Assembly (NCBI GenBank): GCA_028641055.1
Contig: CM054058.1
Span: 86,067,927 to 86,131,926 of the forward strand
DNA length: 64,000 nucleotides
Direction: 5' to 3'
DNA from: Alopecurus myosuroides
Lineage: Eukaryota; Streptophyta; Magnoliopsida; Poales; Poaceae
Shown here: positions 1-9,324 of the stretch, piece after piece
How positions within the stretch are numbered: position 1 is the stretch's first letter
How the letters are laid out: each line of letters opens with the position of its first letter
Notes under the pieces: model-generated
Databases searched by the model: none
What the model saw: only the letters and a program-made list of their open reading frames with translations
What the model was told of the DNA's origin: nothing
Made by a program: the position numbers and the translations under genes

Positions 1-1
1 G

Positions 2-169
2 GTTGCTGTCGACAAGAAAGATGAAGCACCTGTCGCAAAAAAGTATAAAAAAGAACGAACAAATGTGAATGAAAGTCAACCGCATATGGAAGCGTCCGGG
101 CCACTCCAATCCCAACCAACATATGTGCTGGGTTTTGGGCGTGTCGGACCTGATGGGTTTGTAGCATAG
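2..169 (+). CDS. 3' end of an unidentified ORF (partial at window edge)
   Basis: An open frame enters from the window edge and ends at a TAG at 167-169, giving about 55 residues. The visible part is lysine-rich at first and then low-complexity, ending in a Gly/Phe-rich stretch (VLGFGRVGPDGFVA). I do not recognise it. The tail resembles the C-terminal style of plant transposase-derived proteins, but that is only an impression. No poly(A) signal or element end is evident directly downstream. It could be a real terminal exon or a chance frame. Confidence 0.35.
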   Translation, partial: VAVDKKDEAPVAKKYKKERTNVNESQPHMEASGPLQSQPTYVLGFGRVGPDGFVA

Positions 170-238
170 AAAACAAATAAAAATCCTACGATAAGAACAA
201 CCGAGGCACCAAGATCTAATCTAGAGGATGCATGCAAC

Positions 239-358
239 AGAGAGAGAGAGAGAGAAAGAGAGAGCGAGAGCGAGAGCGAGAGGGAGGGAGAGAGGGCAAC
301 GAAGCGAGAGGGAGAGAGAGAGAGGGAGAGAAGGAGAGAGAGAGAGGGGGGGGGGAGA
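239..358. repeat. GA-rich microsatellite
   Basis: About 120 bases of interrupted (GA)n and (GAGAGGGA)n purine tract with a G-run near its end. The stretch 170-540 around it has no gene that I can see. Confidence 0.9.
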
Positions 359-569
359 GTAATCCTCGAAGTCCGAAAGTGTTACGAGATTGAATCTCGT
401 GGCTGATGTAGACTAAAACTTGCCAATCTCAAGATCGCGAAGACGAGTACGGCCACCCGGCAGCGCTTCCACACTCGGTCTGTTCGGATTGGAATTTTGT
501 ACCTCATCATTATAGACCATGTTGATTAACATGTAGTTGTTTGGAATAAAATAAATCTTAAATAACAGT

Positions 570-845
570 TTATTGAGGTACTAATTCAACCGACTCAAGT
601 TGAGCTATTTAAGACATCTAATAGTCCTTAAAAAATATACCATTTGAGGCACTTAAGATTAGTGCATCCAATGGTAGTTTTTTTTTACATCAATGCAAAT
701 TGCCTTAGTTGAAAACTATTTAAGACATTTAAATGTGCATGCAAAAGCACATCATTCGAGGTACTTTGGATTAGTGTCTCAAATGATCGTTTTGTGGCAT
801 TAGTGTAAAATGCCTCAATTAAAAACTATTTGAGTCTCCAATTTT
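570..845. repeat. Degenerate direct repeat, about 122-bp period
   Basis: A motif of the form gaggYactt..attagtg..atcRttgccttaRttRaaaactattt appears near 636 and again near 758, with a third weaker start near 575. The copies are diverged. No coding frame is supported. It may be an old satellite-like or element-internal repeat. Confidence 0.5.
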
Positions 846-858
846 AGGATGTGACATA

Positions 859-982
859 CTCCCTCCGTTCAACAATAGATGACTTCCACATATCTATATA
901 TAGATGTATCTAGACACTAAAATGTGTCTAGATACATCCATATATAGATATGTGGAAATCATCTATTGTTGAACAGAGGGAG
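859..982. mobile_element. Stowaway (Tc1/Mariner) MITE
   Basis: A 124-bp element begins CTCCCTCCGTTC and ends with its complement GAACAGAGGGAG. It is flanked by TA on both sides (857-858 and 983-984). The two halves pair almost perfectly along their whole length, giving one long hairpin. This is the standard structure of a Stowaway MITE in grasses. It lies about 200 bp beyond the stop codon of F-box copy 1 and is absent from the matching flank of copy 2. Confidence 0.93.
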
Positions 983-1055
983 TAGTGAATAGCCGGGTTC
1001 AGGTATTGACTGTCCCGCCAAAATGTTGTAGCTAAAATATAAATACTGACCAATA

Positions 1056-1188
1056 GAGTCTGGCTCAAACACACGATTAATTCACCTTAAAAATTGAATT
1101 ATGTACTCTACCAAGTAAAGAAAGAGCATACATCAGAATCTTCATTCTATTAGAGTCGTGTTTTCAAAATCCTTATTCTATTTAGACT
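1056..1188. other. 3' flank of F-box copy 1, containing the Helitron empty site
   Basis: This flank matches the flank of F-box copy 2, which is split by the large Helitron. The match runs from the caaacacacgattaat region near 1068 (compare 47487) to the attctattagag region (compare 59112). The uninterrupted site agagcatacat lies near 1126-1136; in copy 2 the element sits between agagca and tacat. No gene is seen in this stretch. Confidence 0.75.
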
Positions 1189-3087
1189 TTAGAGTCGTCT
1201 TTTAAGGGGTAAAACCACAAATCTTGATGCTCCAGGCTTTCTCCTTATGGATGAATCAGCAATCCATCTTTCAACCTTGCAAGTCATGTGCTCGTCCAAC
1301 TTCTGATTCCCGCCATCAATACACATTTCTTCAAGAACCATGGCGTTCTCACCGAAGAATTTGATCAGGTTGACGCCAAAGCTGTTTCCATCCTCCAGCC
1401 GGAACTGGAAACCAACTCTCGTCAAGGAGCTCTGCAAGCAGTCGAACGAGCACCGACTCAAGACAGGGATCTCAGAGATCTCCTCATAGTTAGCACCCTC
1501 GGCGATTCCTTCGACAGGAACAGGAGGAGCCATCGGAGCTGAATTACAGTAGCTGTTAAACAGAGAGATGGACTTATCGCGGTCAGATCGGAATTTCCTT
1601 TGCAGGAAAACGTGTTCGCTGAGCCCATACTCTGGTTCGTGGTGTGCCACGGTGAGGTTGATCAGGAAGTCACGGAGGGCGGGGCAGCATTGGAGGAGGT
1701 TCGCCATCGCCACCGCCGCGGTCTTGGCTTTGGGCCTGTGTACTCCATGCAGCTCGAGGCGGTGGAGGTTGGGGAACACGGGCAGGAGCTCCGACCGCCT
1801 CGCCTTGGTCAGGACGGCGATGTGTTCGAGAGCTGTCACCCTCAGCTTGAGCTCCCTGGCGTTGGCCAAGCTCTGGAGGAATCGCCAGAAAGTCACGAGG
1901 TCGCGCTCGCGGCTTGGATCAGTGTCGCTCTTTTTCTTTCGGTCGTTGTCTAGATATTTTTTGTCCTCGGTTTTATCGTCAGGGCGCCGGACGAAATGCA
2001 GGTCGGCACGTGCCAAGTCCGGCGGCGGCGGGCTCAGAGACACTGGTCGGACAAACCCCCTGAACCTGAAGCGCTGGAGCCTCCGCGCGTCGATCTCCAC
2101 GGCGACGACGGTGTTCTTGCAGTGTTGGTTGTAGGGCCACGGGCGATCCTTCACCTTCCAGTAGCACCCAACCAGCTCGAGCACGGTGGCGGCCGGGCAG
2201 CGTAGGAGCACGGTTTCTGAAGGCGGTGGGTGGTTGTAGAAGTCATGGTAGTCCGACGTGTCCTTTTGTTGCGCGATGGTGACGCACTTAAGGTGGATGG
2301 CAGCGAGCGCCGGCGCGGCGCCGATGAGGCTCTGGAGTGCGCCGATCTGCGCGGTGCAATGGCACAGCCGCAGCGACGTGAGTCGCACGAACACGACCCC
2401 GGAGGCTGGCGGGTTGGGAACAAGGTCCTTGCAGCCGGTGAGTTCCAGCACGCGGAGGTTGTGCGACGGCAGGGAGCCGAGGCTGAGCGTGAACGTGCCT
2501 GTCTCGAGGAACGAGGTGGTCTCGTTGTCCGTGTCGACGTCGTTGCCCCAACGCCAGTCTTCGGCGGCGAGCCGGAGTTCCTCCACCTGGCGTACCGCCC
2601 GGTGGGAGATCAGTTTGGTGAGCACGTCTCGGACCGGCGGCGGCGACCGTTCGTTGTCGCTTTCCCACGCCGCCCATCCGTCTCTCTCTGTGCGTACTCT
2701 GTCTCTATCTATATCGCCGTGCATAAACTTGTGAGCCGAGTCTGAGCGGCCGTGGAAGTCGAGCCGCACGATGAGTCTCGTGACGGTGACGTCGGCGGCG
2801 TCCAGCGCCGCCTCGGCCGCGGAGACGAAAGCATCGCGCCGGGAGAAGAAGAGGGCCTCGTCGGATTCCTGTTTCTTGCGTGCGTCCAGCCCGAAGCCGT
2901 AGTGGTGGTCGTCGTAGAACTCGGCGCGCGTCTCCAGGTTGACGGCGCCCGAAGAGCGCCACAGTGGCGACCGCCATCCCCGCGAGAGCGCGGTTGTTGA
3001 CGCAGCCTCCTTGGTTGGGGCGAAGCTGAGGACGCGCAGGAGAAGATCGTCGGGGAGGTCGGACAGGCGGTCGGCCCGGCAGGCCAT
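1189..3087 (-). CDS. F-box / LRR-type protein, copy 1
   Basis: A single uninterrupted 632-codon ORF begins at an ATG whose first base is 3087. Residues 6-45 form an F-box (DRLSDLPDDLLLRVLSFAPT, then a TTALSRGWRSPLWRS-type second half), the Skp1-binding module of SCF ubiquitin ligases. Residues of about 190-460 contain irregular leucine-rich segments such as LRVLELTGCKDL and LTSLRLCHC. The C-terminal third resembles the FBD-like end of grass F-box/LRR proteins. Known family role: substrate recognition for ubiquitination; the substrate cannot be told. No intron is apparent. Copy 2 at 59127-61025 has the same length and is very similar. Oddly, a LINE now lies 20 bp upstream of the ATG, so the original promoter is displaced and expression of this copy is doubtful. 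Confidence 0.9.
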   Translation of the reverse strand: MACRADRLSDLPDDLLLRVLSFAPTKEAASTTALSRGWRSPLWRSSGAVNLETRAEFYDDHHYGFGLDARKKQESDEALFFSRRDAFVSAAEAALDAADVTVTRLIVRLDFHGRSDSAHKFMHGDIDRDRVRTERDGWAAWESDNERSPPPVRDVLTKLISHRAVRQVEELRLAAEDWRWGNDVDTDNETTSFLETGTFTLSLGSLPSHNLRVLELTGCKDLVPNPPASGVVFVRLTSLRLCHCTAQIGALQSLIGAAPALAAIHLKCVTIAQQKDTSDYHDFYNHPPPSETVLLRCPAATVLELVGCYWKVKDRPWPYNQHCKNTVVAVEIDARRLQRFRFRGFVRPVSLSPPPPDLARADLHFVRRPDDKTEDKKYLDNDRKKKSDTDPSRERDLVTFWRFLQSLANARELKLRVTALEHIAVLTKARRSELLPVFPNLHRLELHGVHRPKAKTAAVAMANLLQCCPALRDFLINLTVAHHEPEYGLSEHVFLQRKFRSDRDKSISLFNSYCNSAPMAPPVPVEGIAEGANYEEISEIPVLSRCSFDCLQSSLTRVGFQFRLEDGNSFGVNLIKFFGENAMVLEEMCIDGGNQKLDEHMTCKVERWIADSSIRRKPGASRFVVLPLKRRL

Positions 3088-3107
3088 CGTCTACGTTTGC
3101 GGCGGCG

Positions 3108-3124
3108 ATCCCGATCCCGATCTC
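3108..3124. repeat. LINE target-site duplication, left copy
   Basis: These 17 bases (atcccgatcccgatctc) recur exactly at 8650-8666 and enclose the LINE. Bases outside the pair differ, so 17 bp is the full length. Confidence 0.95.
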
Positions 3125-3245
3125 TTTTTTTTTTTGAATTTTCCACCGCATATATTAGGTCAGCAAGCCCGCCTCATTAAAAACCTTACCAGCCCCTTTC
3201 GGTACCCTGGCAAGGAAAAGAGTGCGTCTCAAAACTTGCGGCCTC

Positions 3246-6200
3246 TCAAATTTTAAACATCCTTACATCATTCAGAACATCAGGGATAATAAAGCTAGGG
3301 GGATCGCAGTCCCAGGAGATAGGAGAATTAGAATCAAAACAATTCCTAGCTAGGTTATGGGCTACCATGTTTGCCTCCCGGGGGCAATGTTGTATCACAG
3401 TCTCACCAATACTCGTAGCCAGTTGGAAACAATCCGCCAACACTGCCGAGTAGACACCACCCAATTCAATCTCACCATTGAAAGCTTGAACCAGTTCGAG
3501 GCAATCCGACTCAATAGATATTGGATGACATCCCACCTGATCAGCTAATTCCAGTCCCTTTAAAAGTGCTACAGCCTCCGCAGTAGTAGCATCTTGGATA
3601 TTTTGCAAAACATGGCCGGCTCCAGCTATAGCCTCCCCCTTGTCATTCCTAATAATTGCTCCTGATGCCCCTGAACCATTAGGGAAAAAACATGCATCAA
3701 TGTTAAGCTTATAGGTCCCATATTTCGGCTTACACCATAGAATTTCCTTCGGTTGAGCTGATACCCGAGCAGAACAGAAGTTGGACTTAAGAGCTTGAAT
3801 GGCAAAAGCAGTTTGTCTGGGCTGAGCGATGGTCTCCCCTTTAACGTGTTCACGGCGTTGCCACCAAATATACCATGCCCCCACCACAATTAACTCCTTC
3901 AGGTCAGTCATTCCATTGTGATCTGGGATTTCTTGTCTAAGTAGGTCCTCCAGAATCACAGAACCTGATAGGTCCATCAAAGCTGAGTTAATTATATGGT
4001 CCAGGTTTAGAGATTGCCAAATCTGCATTGCTCTACCACACGTGAACATAAGATGACGAATGTCTTCCGGCCCCAACTCACAAACAGGGCAATGAGCCTG
4101 GACTGGTATGTGTCTGTCCGCAAGAATAGCCATCCCCGGGATTATTCCATGCAAAGCCTTCCATGCGAAAATTTTGATTTTTGCCGGTATCTTCAGTTTC
4201 CATAAAATATCCCATACCGGGTTAACAGCCACTGTCCCCTGATCAGCCGTGTTGGTCAATCGACGACCATTAGTATGAATCCACTCTGCATAATATGCTG
4301 ACCTAACAGAAAAGGTGTGTGTTTTTGTAAGATGCCAAGCCACAAAGTCATCATCCACGTTCCTGCTCAGCGGAATTTTCAATATTCTTTGGACATCAAT
4401 CGTATTGAAGTTTTCAACCAGGAGCGACGTGTCCCATTGCCCCGTAGCCTGGTCAATAAGATCATCAACCATTGTGAGAATAAGTTGTCCTTTCGGTGTA
4501 ATTACCATTCGGTCTGGACTCGATGGGATCCACGGATCAAGCCAGATATTGATTTTTCTTCCTGTACCCACACGCCATATGAAACCTCTTTTAAAAGTAG
4601 ACAGGCCAGCCACTATACTTTGCCAAGTGAATGACGACCCTTTTTTAGCTCCTGCTTTTAGGAGGTTACCATCCGGGTAATACTTGGCTCTAAGAATTGT
4701 TGCACATAGGGAGTCCGGAGTTGAGATCAATCTCCAACTTTGTTTAGCCAGCATTGCCATGTTAAAAGTATGAAGATCACGAAAACCCATACCTCCGAGT
4801 TTCTTTGGCGTACATAATCTCCACCAAGCCATCCAGTGCATCCTCTTCCTCTCATCTGTATCACCCCACCAAAAAGCTGCCATTGCATCTGTCATCTGCT
4901 TACATAATTTTTTAGGAATGTTAAATACCCCCATTGCATACACCGGAATAGCCTGAATAATTGCCTTCAATAAAATTTCTTTTCCTCCCAACGATAGAAA
5001 TTTTTCTTTCCACCCTTCAAGTCTTTTAATAATTCTTTCAAGGAGGTAAATAAAGCTACCAGTTTTATCCGACCCCATGAGAGCAGGAAGACCAAGATAA
5101 TTGTCAGATAAAGCCTCTGTCATAATGTTTAGATGTGTGCAAATATTTGCCCGAGTATCAACATTCACATTCGGGCTAAAGAAAATGCTGCATTTTGCTT
5201 GACTTACTAATTGTCCCGAGCTTGCACAGTATTGATCAAGAACTTGACTCAACGAGGTTGCATTATTCATATCAGCTTTCATAAGGATTAGGGAATCATC
5301 AGCAAAGAGTAAATGAGATACTGATGGAGCATTTCTGCAAACCCTGACACCTTCCAAACCAAGAACCTCCTCTCTATGAGCCAGAAGACTTGACAGTCCC
5401 TCTGCACAAATAAGAAACAAATATGGGGAAAGGGGATCCCCCTGTCTGAGCCCCCTACTAGGAATAAAATCATCTGTCTCCTGATCATTAAATCTGATTT
5501 TATATTTGACAGATCTCACACAAGCCATGATTAAAGAAACAAACTCAGCTTGGAATCCTAGTTGCAGCATAATCCTCTCAAGAAAAACCCACTCAACTCT
5601 GTCATAAGCCTTATGCATATCTAGCTTGACTGCACAGTAACCCCATTTACCATTCTTCTTATTTTTAATAGTATGGAGGCACTCATAAGCAATCAAAATA
5701 TTGTCAGTTATAAGTCTGCCGGGAACAAATGCACTTTGAGTTGGAGAAATTACCTCATCAAGCACATGTTTGAGGCGAAAAGCAATCATTTTTGAGATTA
5801 CTTTGTAGAGCACATTGCATAGGCTAATAGGCCTATATTGTGTAATGAATTCCGGACTTTCCACTTTTGGGATAAGAACAATCACTGTGTCATTCCATCC
5901 AGGAGGAATATTTTTGGTGTTGATTGCTTGTAAAACCTCCTGTGTAAGAGTATCCCCCAACAGATTCCAGCATTTCTTGAAAAAGATCGCGTGTAAACCA
6001 TCTTCTCCAGGTGCTTTCATATCACCAATCGAAAAAAGAGCCTTCTTAACTTCCTCACCAGTATATTGTCTAAGAAGTTGATCATTCATCACATCAGATA
6101 CCTTGGGGGCTACTTTCTCAATAACCTCCGGGTCGGGTTCGTCCACCTCTGTAGAGAAGAGCCCTGCAAAATAGTCAGACACAAGAGGATTTAAATTAGC

Positions 6201-7355
6201 AATCCCATCCACCCAATCGCCATTGTTATCTCTCAGTTTAAGGATTCTATTCTTTTTCCTCCTTTCACTAGCAAAATTGTGGAAATACGCTGTATTTTTG
6301 TCCCCAGCTTGCAGCCAATTGAGCCTGCTGCGCTGAGACCAATGGATCTCCTCCTTCTCAAGCAAGTCTTCAATCTCCTTTGCCAGAACCTTTTGCTGTC
6401 TAACCGACTCATCATTAAGAGGGCCACACAACACTTTCTCAAGCTCTTTTTGCGCATTCCTAATCTTTTTCTTCGTGTTTTGGAGGACCGTTTTATCCCA
6501 CTTATGGAGCAGATTATGAACCACAGCTAATTTTCCCGCCAAAGAACCAGAAAGAGTTTGCACCCCAGCTTGTTCCCAAGCCTCTTCGACAACCTGCTGG
6601 AAGTGGGCTTCTTTTAACCACTTCGCCTCAAAACGTAATAACGCCGGCCCATGTTGTTCTGCAATTTCTACCATATCGAAGGACATCAAAATAGGTCGGT
6701 GATCAGACCTACTATATTCCATGTTTTGCAGGGTAGCATCTCCAAACCGTATATTCCATTCATCATTAGTTAGAGCGCGGTCTAACCTTTCTCTAATCCC
6801 TCCTCTATGCCAGGTGAACTTATTGCCTGTATACCCGAAATCATTTAAATTGCAGTCATCTACAGCATCTCTAAAACTTTGCATAAAATGTGCAGGTCTC
6901 GGGTTCCCGCCTTCCTTCTCAAAGGGATACATTATTTCATTCATATCGCCCATAACCAACCATGGTAAACTTGACTGAGCATGGAGATCTCTTAAGCATT
7001 GCCATGTCAAATGTTTATCTTGCCACCTCGGTTCCCCATACAGACCAGTAAATCTCCACACGTTATTTAGCCCATGTTCCACATTAACGTCTATGAAATT
7101 CTTTCCTTTGAATCTGAGAGAGATCTTCACCTCTTTCTTCCAGAGCAACAACAAACCGCCACTACGGCCCTCACTTGTAACCACCTCCTTGAAATCCATC
7201 CTAAGTTTACGACGCAAGCATTCCGCCGGCCAAACGCCTAAGTGAGTTTCCGACAGAAAAATTACATCCGGGTCACTCCGCTTGTGTAACTTGAGCAGAG
7301 CCCCACTGGCCGCAACCCCTAAGAGGCCACGACCATTATAGCTCAAGATTTTCAT
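3246..7355 (-). CDS. LINE ORF2: endonuclease / reverse transcriptase / RNase H
   Basis: A 1,369-residue uninterrupted protein. Residues 1 to about 225 are an APE-type endonuclease, with NGRG near the start, an SETH motif, a GDMNE motif and SDHRP near 215. Reverse transcriptase motifs follow: KLDMHKAYDRVEW near 579, RQGDPLSPY near 635 and FADD near 684, the catalytic aspartate pair. Around 1045-1070 is the zf-RVT-type region (WDILWKLKIPAKIKIFAWKALHG-like). From about 1217 to the end is a plant RNase H (RVT_3) with an LNIDACF start. The protein nicks target DNA and copies the element RNA by target-primed reverse transcription. The start ATG overlaps the ORF1 stop as ATGA (7352-7355), suggesting coupled translation. 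All key residues are visible, so it looks competent. Confidence 0.95.
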   Translation of the reverse strand: MKILSYNGRGLLGVAASGALLKLHKRSDPDVIFLSETHLGVWPAECLRRKLRMDFKEVVTSEGRSGGLLLLWKKEVKISLRFKGKNFIDVNVEHGLNNVWRFTGLYGEPRWQDKHLTWQCLRDLHAQSSLPWLVMGDMNEIMYPFEKEGGNPRPAHFMQSFRDAVDDCNLNDFGYTGNKFTWHRGGIRERLDRALTNDEWNIRFGDATLQNMEYSRSDHRPILMSFDMVEIAEQHGPALLRFEAKWLKEAHFQQVVEEAWEQAGVQTLSGSLAGKLAVVHNLLHKWDKTVLQNTKKKIRNAQKELEKVLCGPLNDESVRQQKVLAKEIEDLLEKEEIHWSQRSRLNWLQAGDKNTAYFHNFASERRKKNRILKLRDNNGDWVDGIANLNPLVSDYFAGLFSTEVDEPDPEVIEKVAPKVSDVMNDQLLRQYTGEEVKKALFSIGDMKAPGEDGLHAIFFKKCWNLLGDTLTQEVLQAINTKNIPPGWNDTVIVLIPKVESPEFITQYRPISLCNVLYKVISKMIAFRLKHVLDEVISPTQSAFVPGRLITDNILIAYECLHTIKNKKNGKWGYCAVKLDMHKAYDRVEWVFLERIMLQLGFQAEFVSLIMACVRSVKYKIRFNDQETDDFIPSRGLRQGDPLSPYLFLICAEGLSSLLAHREEVLGLEGVRVCRNAPSVSHLLFADDSLILMKADMNNATSLSQVLDQYCASSGQLVSQAKCSIFFSPNVNVDTRANICTHLNIMTEALSDNYLGLPALMGSDKTGSFIYLLERIIKRLEGWKEKFLSLGGKEILLKAIIQAIPVYAMGVFNIPKKLCKQMTDAMAAFWWGDTDERKRMHWMAWWRLCTPKKLGGMGFRDLHTFNMAMLAKQSWRLISTPDSLCATILRAKYYPDGNLLKAGAKKGSSFTWQSIVAGLSTFKRGFIWRVGTGRKINIWLDPWIPSSPDRMVITPKGQLILTMVDDLIDQATGQWDTSLLVENFNTIDVQRILKIPLSRNVDDDFVAWHLTKTHTFSVRSAYYAEWIHTNGRRLTNTADQGTVAVNPVWDILWKLKIPAKIKIFAWKALHGIIPGMAILADRHIPVQAHCPVCELGPEDIRHLMFTCGRAMQIWQSLNLDHIINSALMDLSGSVILEDLLRQEIPDHNGMTDLKELIVVGAWYIWWQRREHVKGETIAQPRQTAFAIQALKSNFCSARVSAQPKEILWCKPKYGTYKLNIDACFFPNGSGASGAIIRNDKGEAIAGAGHVLQNIQDATTAEAVALLKGLELADQVGCHPISIESDCLELVQAFNGEIELGGVYSAVLADCFQLATSIGETVIQHCPREANMVAHNLARNCFDSNSPISWDCDPPSFIIPDVLNDVRMFKI

Positions 7356-8485
7356 TGCATCCGGACAACCCCCTTCCCGGGAGTCGCCGATATCAGGTTG
7401 GTTTTCACCGATTTTCCATCAGACACACCATCTGTTTTTGTTCTCTTCACATCTCTCTTGGAATGAGGACTAACTTGGATCTCTGTAGCTTTTTGTTTTG
7501 TTACCATGCCATCCGATGAGCTCATTTGCTCAGTATCCATCAGCGTGAGATTATTCTCTGCCAACACAATGTCATTTTGCGCAGCCTCATTGTGCAGCTC
7601 CATGTCGTCCCCGGTATCATCTTCCGGGAATTGGTCCCCAAGGTCATCACGTCGTGCATCTCGGCCTCTGCCCCCTCTCCCTGGACCTGAGAAACGACCC
7701 CGTCCCCGTCCATGATCGGGCCTATTCCCTGTCCAGACGAAAAAAGTTGCACGAAGATTTTTAAAAACTAGCGCAGATGGCGGATGAATCCCATCTCCAT
7801 GTTCTTTGTATATATGTCCAAGCATACCGCATACTGAGCACCAAGTTGGAAGCCTTTCATACTTCACAACAAAAATTTCACGTTTACCTGCACGTGACAA
7901 GGACACATGATTTCTGAGAGGTTTGCGAACATCTACCGTAACTCGAACCCTGAAGAAGTTGCCCACGAAGTCATCTGATGGGGTTTCAGACACAATGAAC
8001 TTCCCAATTTTTGAAGATAGAGCTTTGATCATCCCCCTGTAACCGATTGGAAGATCATGGATTTGAATCCACATATCCAGGGTATTAAGATCAATTGACG
8101 AGGGCTTTGTGAATCCATCATATTCCGCAAATAGTACGGCATTGCCTCTGAAGTGCCAGGGCCCTCCTGCTGTCACCGTCTCCCAGTCCCCAAGGCACGC
8201 AAATTGCATAATGAACAAATTATTTTCCAGGGTTTTGATTTTCACCGGTTGCGCTAGATTCCATGCCGCTCTCATGTTCTTGAAGAACCAGTACTTGCTG
8301 AACTCCCGCTCTGTATTGACCTTGGTGATCAACATCCACCGAGCTACGTTTTGATCCCCAAGATTTTCCTCCTCAAAGATAACATCATCGAGGTCTTCTT
8401 CTTGGATCCCTAAGTCACGCATCAGAACGCTGAGATCACCCTGGCCCGCCTTCTCCGAAGACGAGCTTTCCTCCGTCCCCGCCAT
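7352..8485 (-). CDS. LINE ORF1: gag-like RNA-binding protein with zinc knuckle
   Basis: A 377-residue ORF. I start it at the ATG at 8485 (MAGTEESSSS), because the longer frame upstream lacks an ATG. The middle matches the DUF4283-type N-terminal region of plant LINE ORF1 proteins (a WNLAQPVKIK...LFIMQF...GPWHFRG pattern). It is followed by a zinc knuckle, CSVCGMLGHIYKEH, in which the usual last cysteine is histidine (CX2CX4HX4H). An Arg/Gly-rich stretch (GRGRGRFSGPGRGGRGR) after it should bind nucleic acid. The protein is expected to package element RNA. It overlaps ORF2 by four bases. Confidence 0.9.
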   Translation of the reverse strand: MAGTEESSSSEKAGQGDLSVLMRDLGIQEEDLDDVIFEEENLGDQNVARWMLITKVNTEREFSKYWFFKNMRAAWNLAQPVKIKTLENNLFIMQFACLGDWETVTAGGPWHFRGNAVLFAEYDGFTKPSSIDLNTLDMWIQIHDLPIGYRGMIKALSSKIGKFIVSETPSDDFVGNFFRVRVTVDVRKPLRNHVSLSRAGKREIFVVKYERLPTWCSVCGMLGHIYKEHGDGIHPPSALVFKNLRATFFVWTGNRPDHGRGRGRFSGPGRGGRGRDARRDDLGDQFPEDDTGDDMELHNEAAQNDIVLAENNLTLMDTEQMSSSDGMVTKQKATEIQVSPHSKRDVKRTKTDGVSDGKSVKTNLISATPGKGVVRMQ

Positions 8486-8649
8486 GGCGAGACCGCAGAC
8501 CACTTCCAGTAGGACTAGGTACACCCCTCGTGAGAGCCAGAGAAGGGACAGGGTCCCTCACCGGCCGTCGAAGGAAGAGAAAGTCTCAGCGCCGGCTTGG
8601 CGGCGAGAGAAACCCTAACCCTAACGAGAGGGAAAAAAGTTGGATCCCT
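8486..8649 (-). other. LINE 5' UTR
   Basis: About 165 bases between the element 5' end and ORF1. It is GC-rich and contains a gaaaccctaaccctaacg stretch resembling internal-promoter regions of plant LINEs. The last bases before the target duplication are irregular, as is usual at LINE 5' ends. Confidence 0.6.
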
Positions 8650-8666
8650 ATCCCGATCCCGATCTC
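8650..8666. repeat. LINE target-site duplication, right copy
   Basis: Exact 17-base match to 3108-3124. Confidence 0.95.
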
Positions 8667-8804
8667 AGTGTACGAGTCGGTATGAAGTATCGGTATTGCT
8701 AATCCTCAGGCGCCTGTTTTTTAGCTAAGTCTCGGTCGATAGCCTCGATCGTCCGATGTGCGCAAAGAAATTCGTCCGCATCCGTCCAGGAAGAGTTGGA
8801 ACAT

Positions 8805-8854
8805 CGTGCACCTCATGACCTTTTTTTTTTTGAGAATTCCGTGCACCTCATGAC
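8805..8854 (-). mobile_element. Micro-retroinsertion: T-run with 15-bp target duplication
   Basis: The 15-mer cgtgcacctcatgac occurs at 8805-8819 and again at 8840-8854. Between them are only 20 bases, c + T11 + gagaattc. This fits a LINE or SINE integration event truncated to almost nothing but its poly(A) tail, with the tail on the minus strand. The T-run plus GA start resembles the 3' ends at 3125 and 16980. Confidence 0.75.
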
Positions 8855-9320
8855 TTTGTTGGTGGTCTTCAGCCTGGGCTTTTTTTTTTCTATTTTCGTT
8901 GGGCCTGTTAATTGGAATAAGAGGTGGGATTTTTTAGGCCTTGTATACCACGTACTAGACCGTTGCTATTCCTTTTTATATTTTTATTATAGAAGGGAAA
9001 TGAGGGCTGCAGCCTTAGGTAGGGAAGCTAGTTATTTTATTGAAGCATCAATATGCCTTGTTATTTTTGTAGAATAGAGACAATTTTATAATTTTGCGAG
9101 CAAATTTTTAGTTAATCAGGGAGTTTAATATATTTTCTTGTTTTACATTTTTTTATGTAAATGAATTAATGAACACGTACAATTCGTGTGAAAATCAAGA
9201 TTTTGTTTCTTAGATTTTTTTTTAATTGCAATTTTAGGTTTTTTTCAAAAAAAAAATTATGTCTTCCTTGATATTCCTTTCTAACTAGTTTTAATGTGCA
9301 CTTCTTGAAGTGAAAAATAT
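8855..9320. other. AT-rich spacer without a recognised gene
   Basis: AT-rich DNA with several homopolymer runs. Short ORFs here have no recognisable content. I see no element ends. Confidence 0.6.
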
Positions 9321-9324
9321 GTAA

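Larger units (their letters stand above)
3125..8649 (-). mobile_element. Full-length LINE (non-LTR retrotransposon)
   Basis: A 5,525-bp insertion sits between two identical 17-bp repeats. Its 3' end is at the left, marked by an 11-base T run at 3125-3135 (the poly(A) tail on the minus strand). The 5' UTR runs from 8649 to the first ORF. Two intact, overlapping ORFs encode a gag-like protein and an endonuclease/reverse transcriptase/RNase H protein. Exact TSD and open ORFs indicate a recent insertion. It landed in the 5' leader or promoter of F-box copy 1; copy 2 has no LINE at the matching position. Confidence 0.95.
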
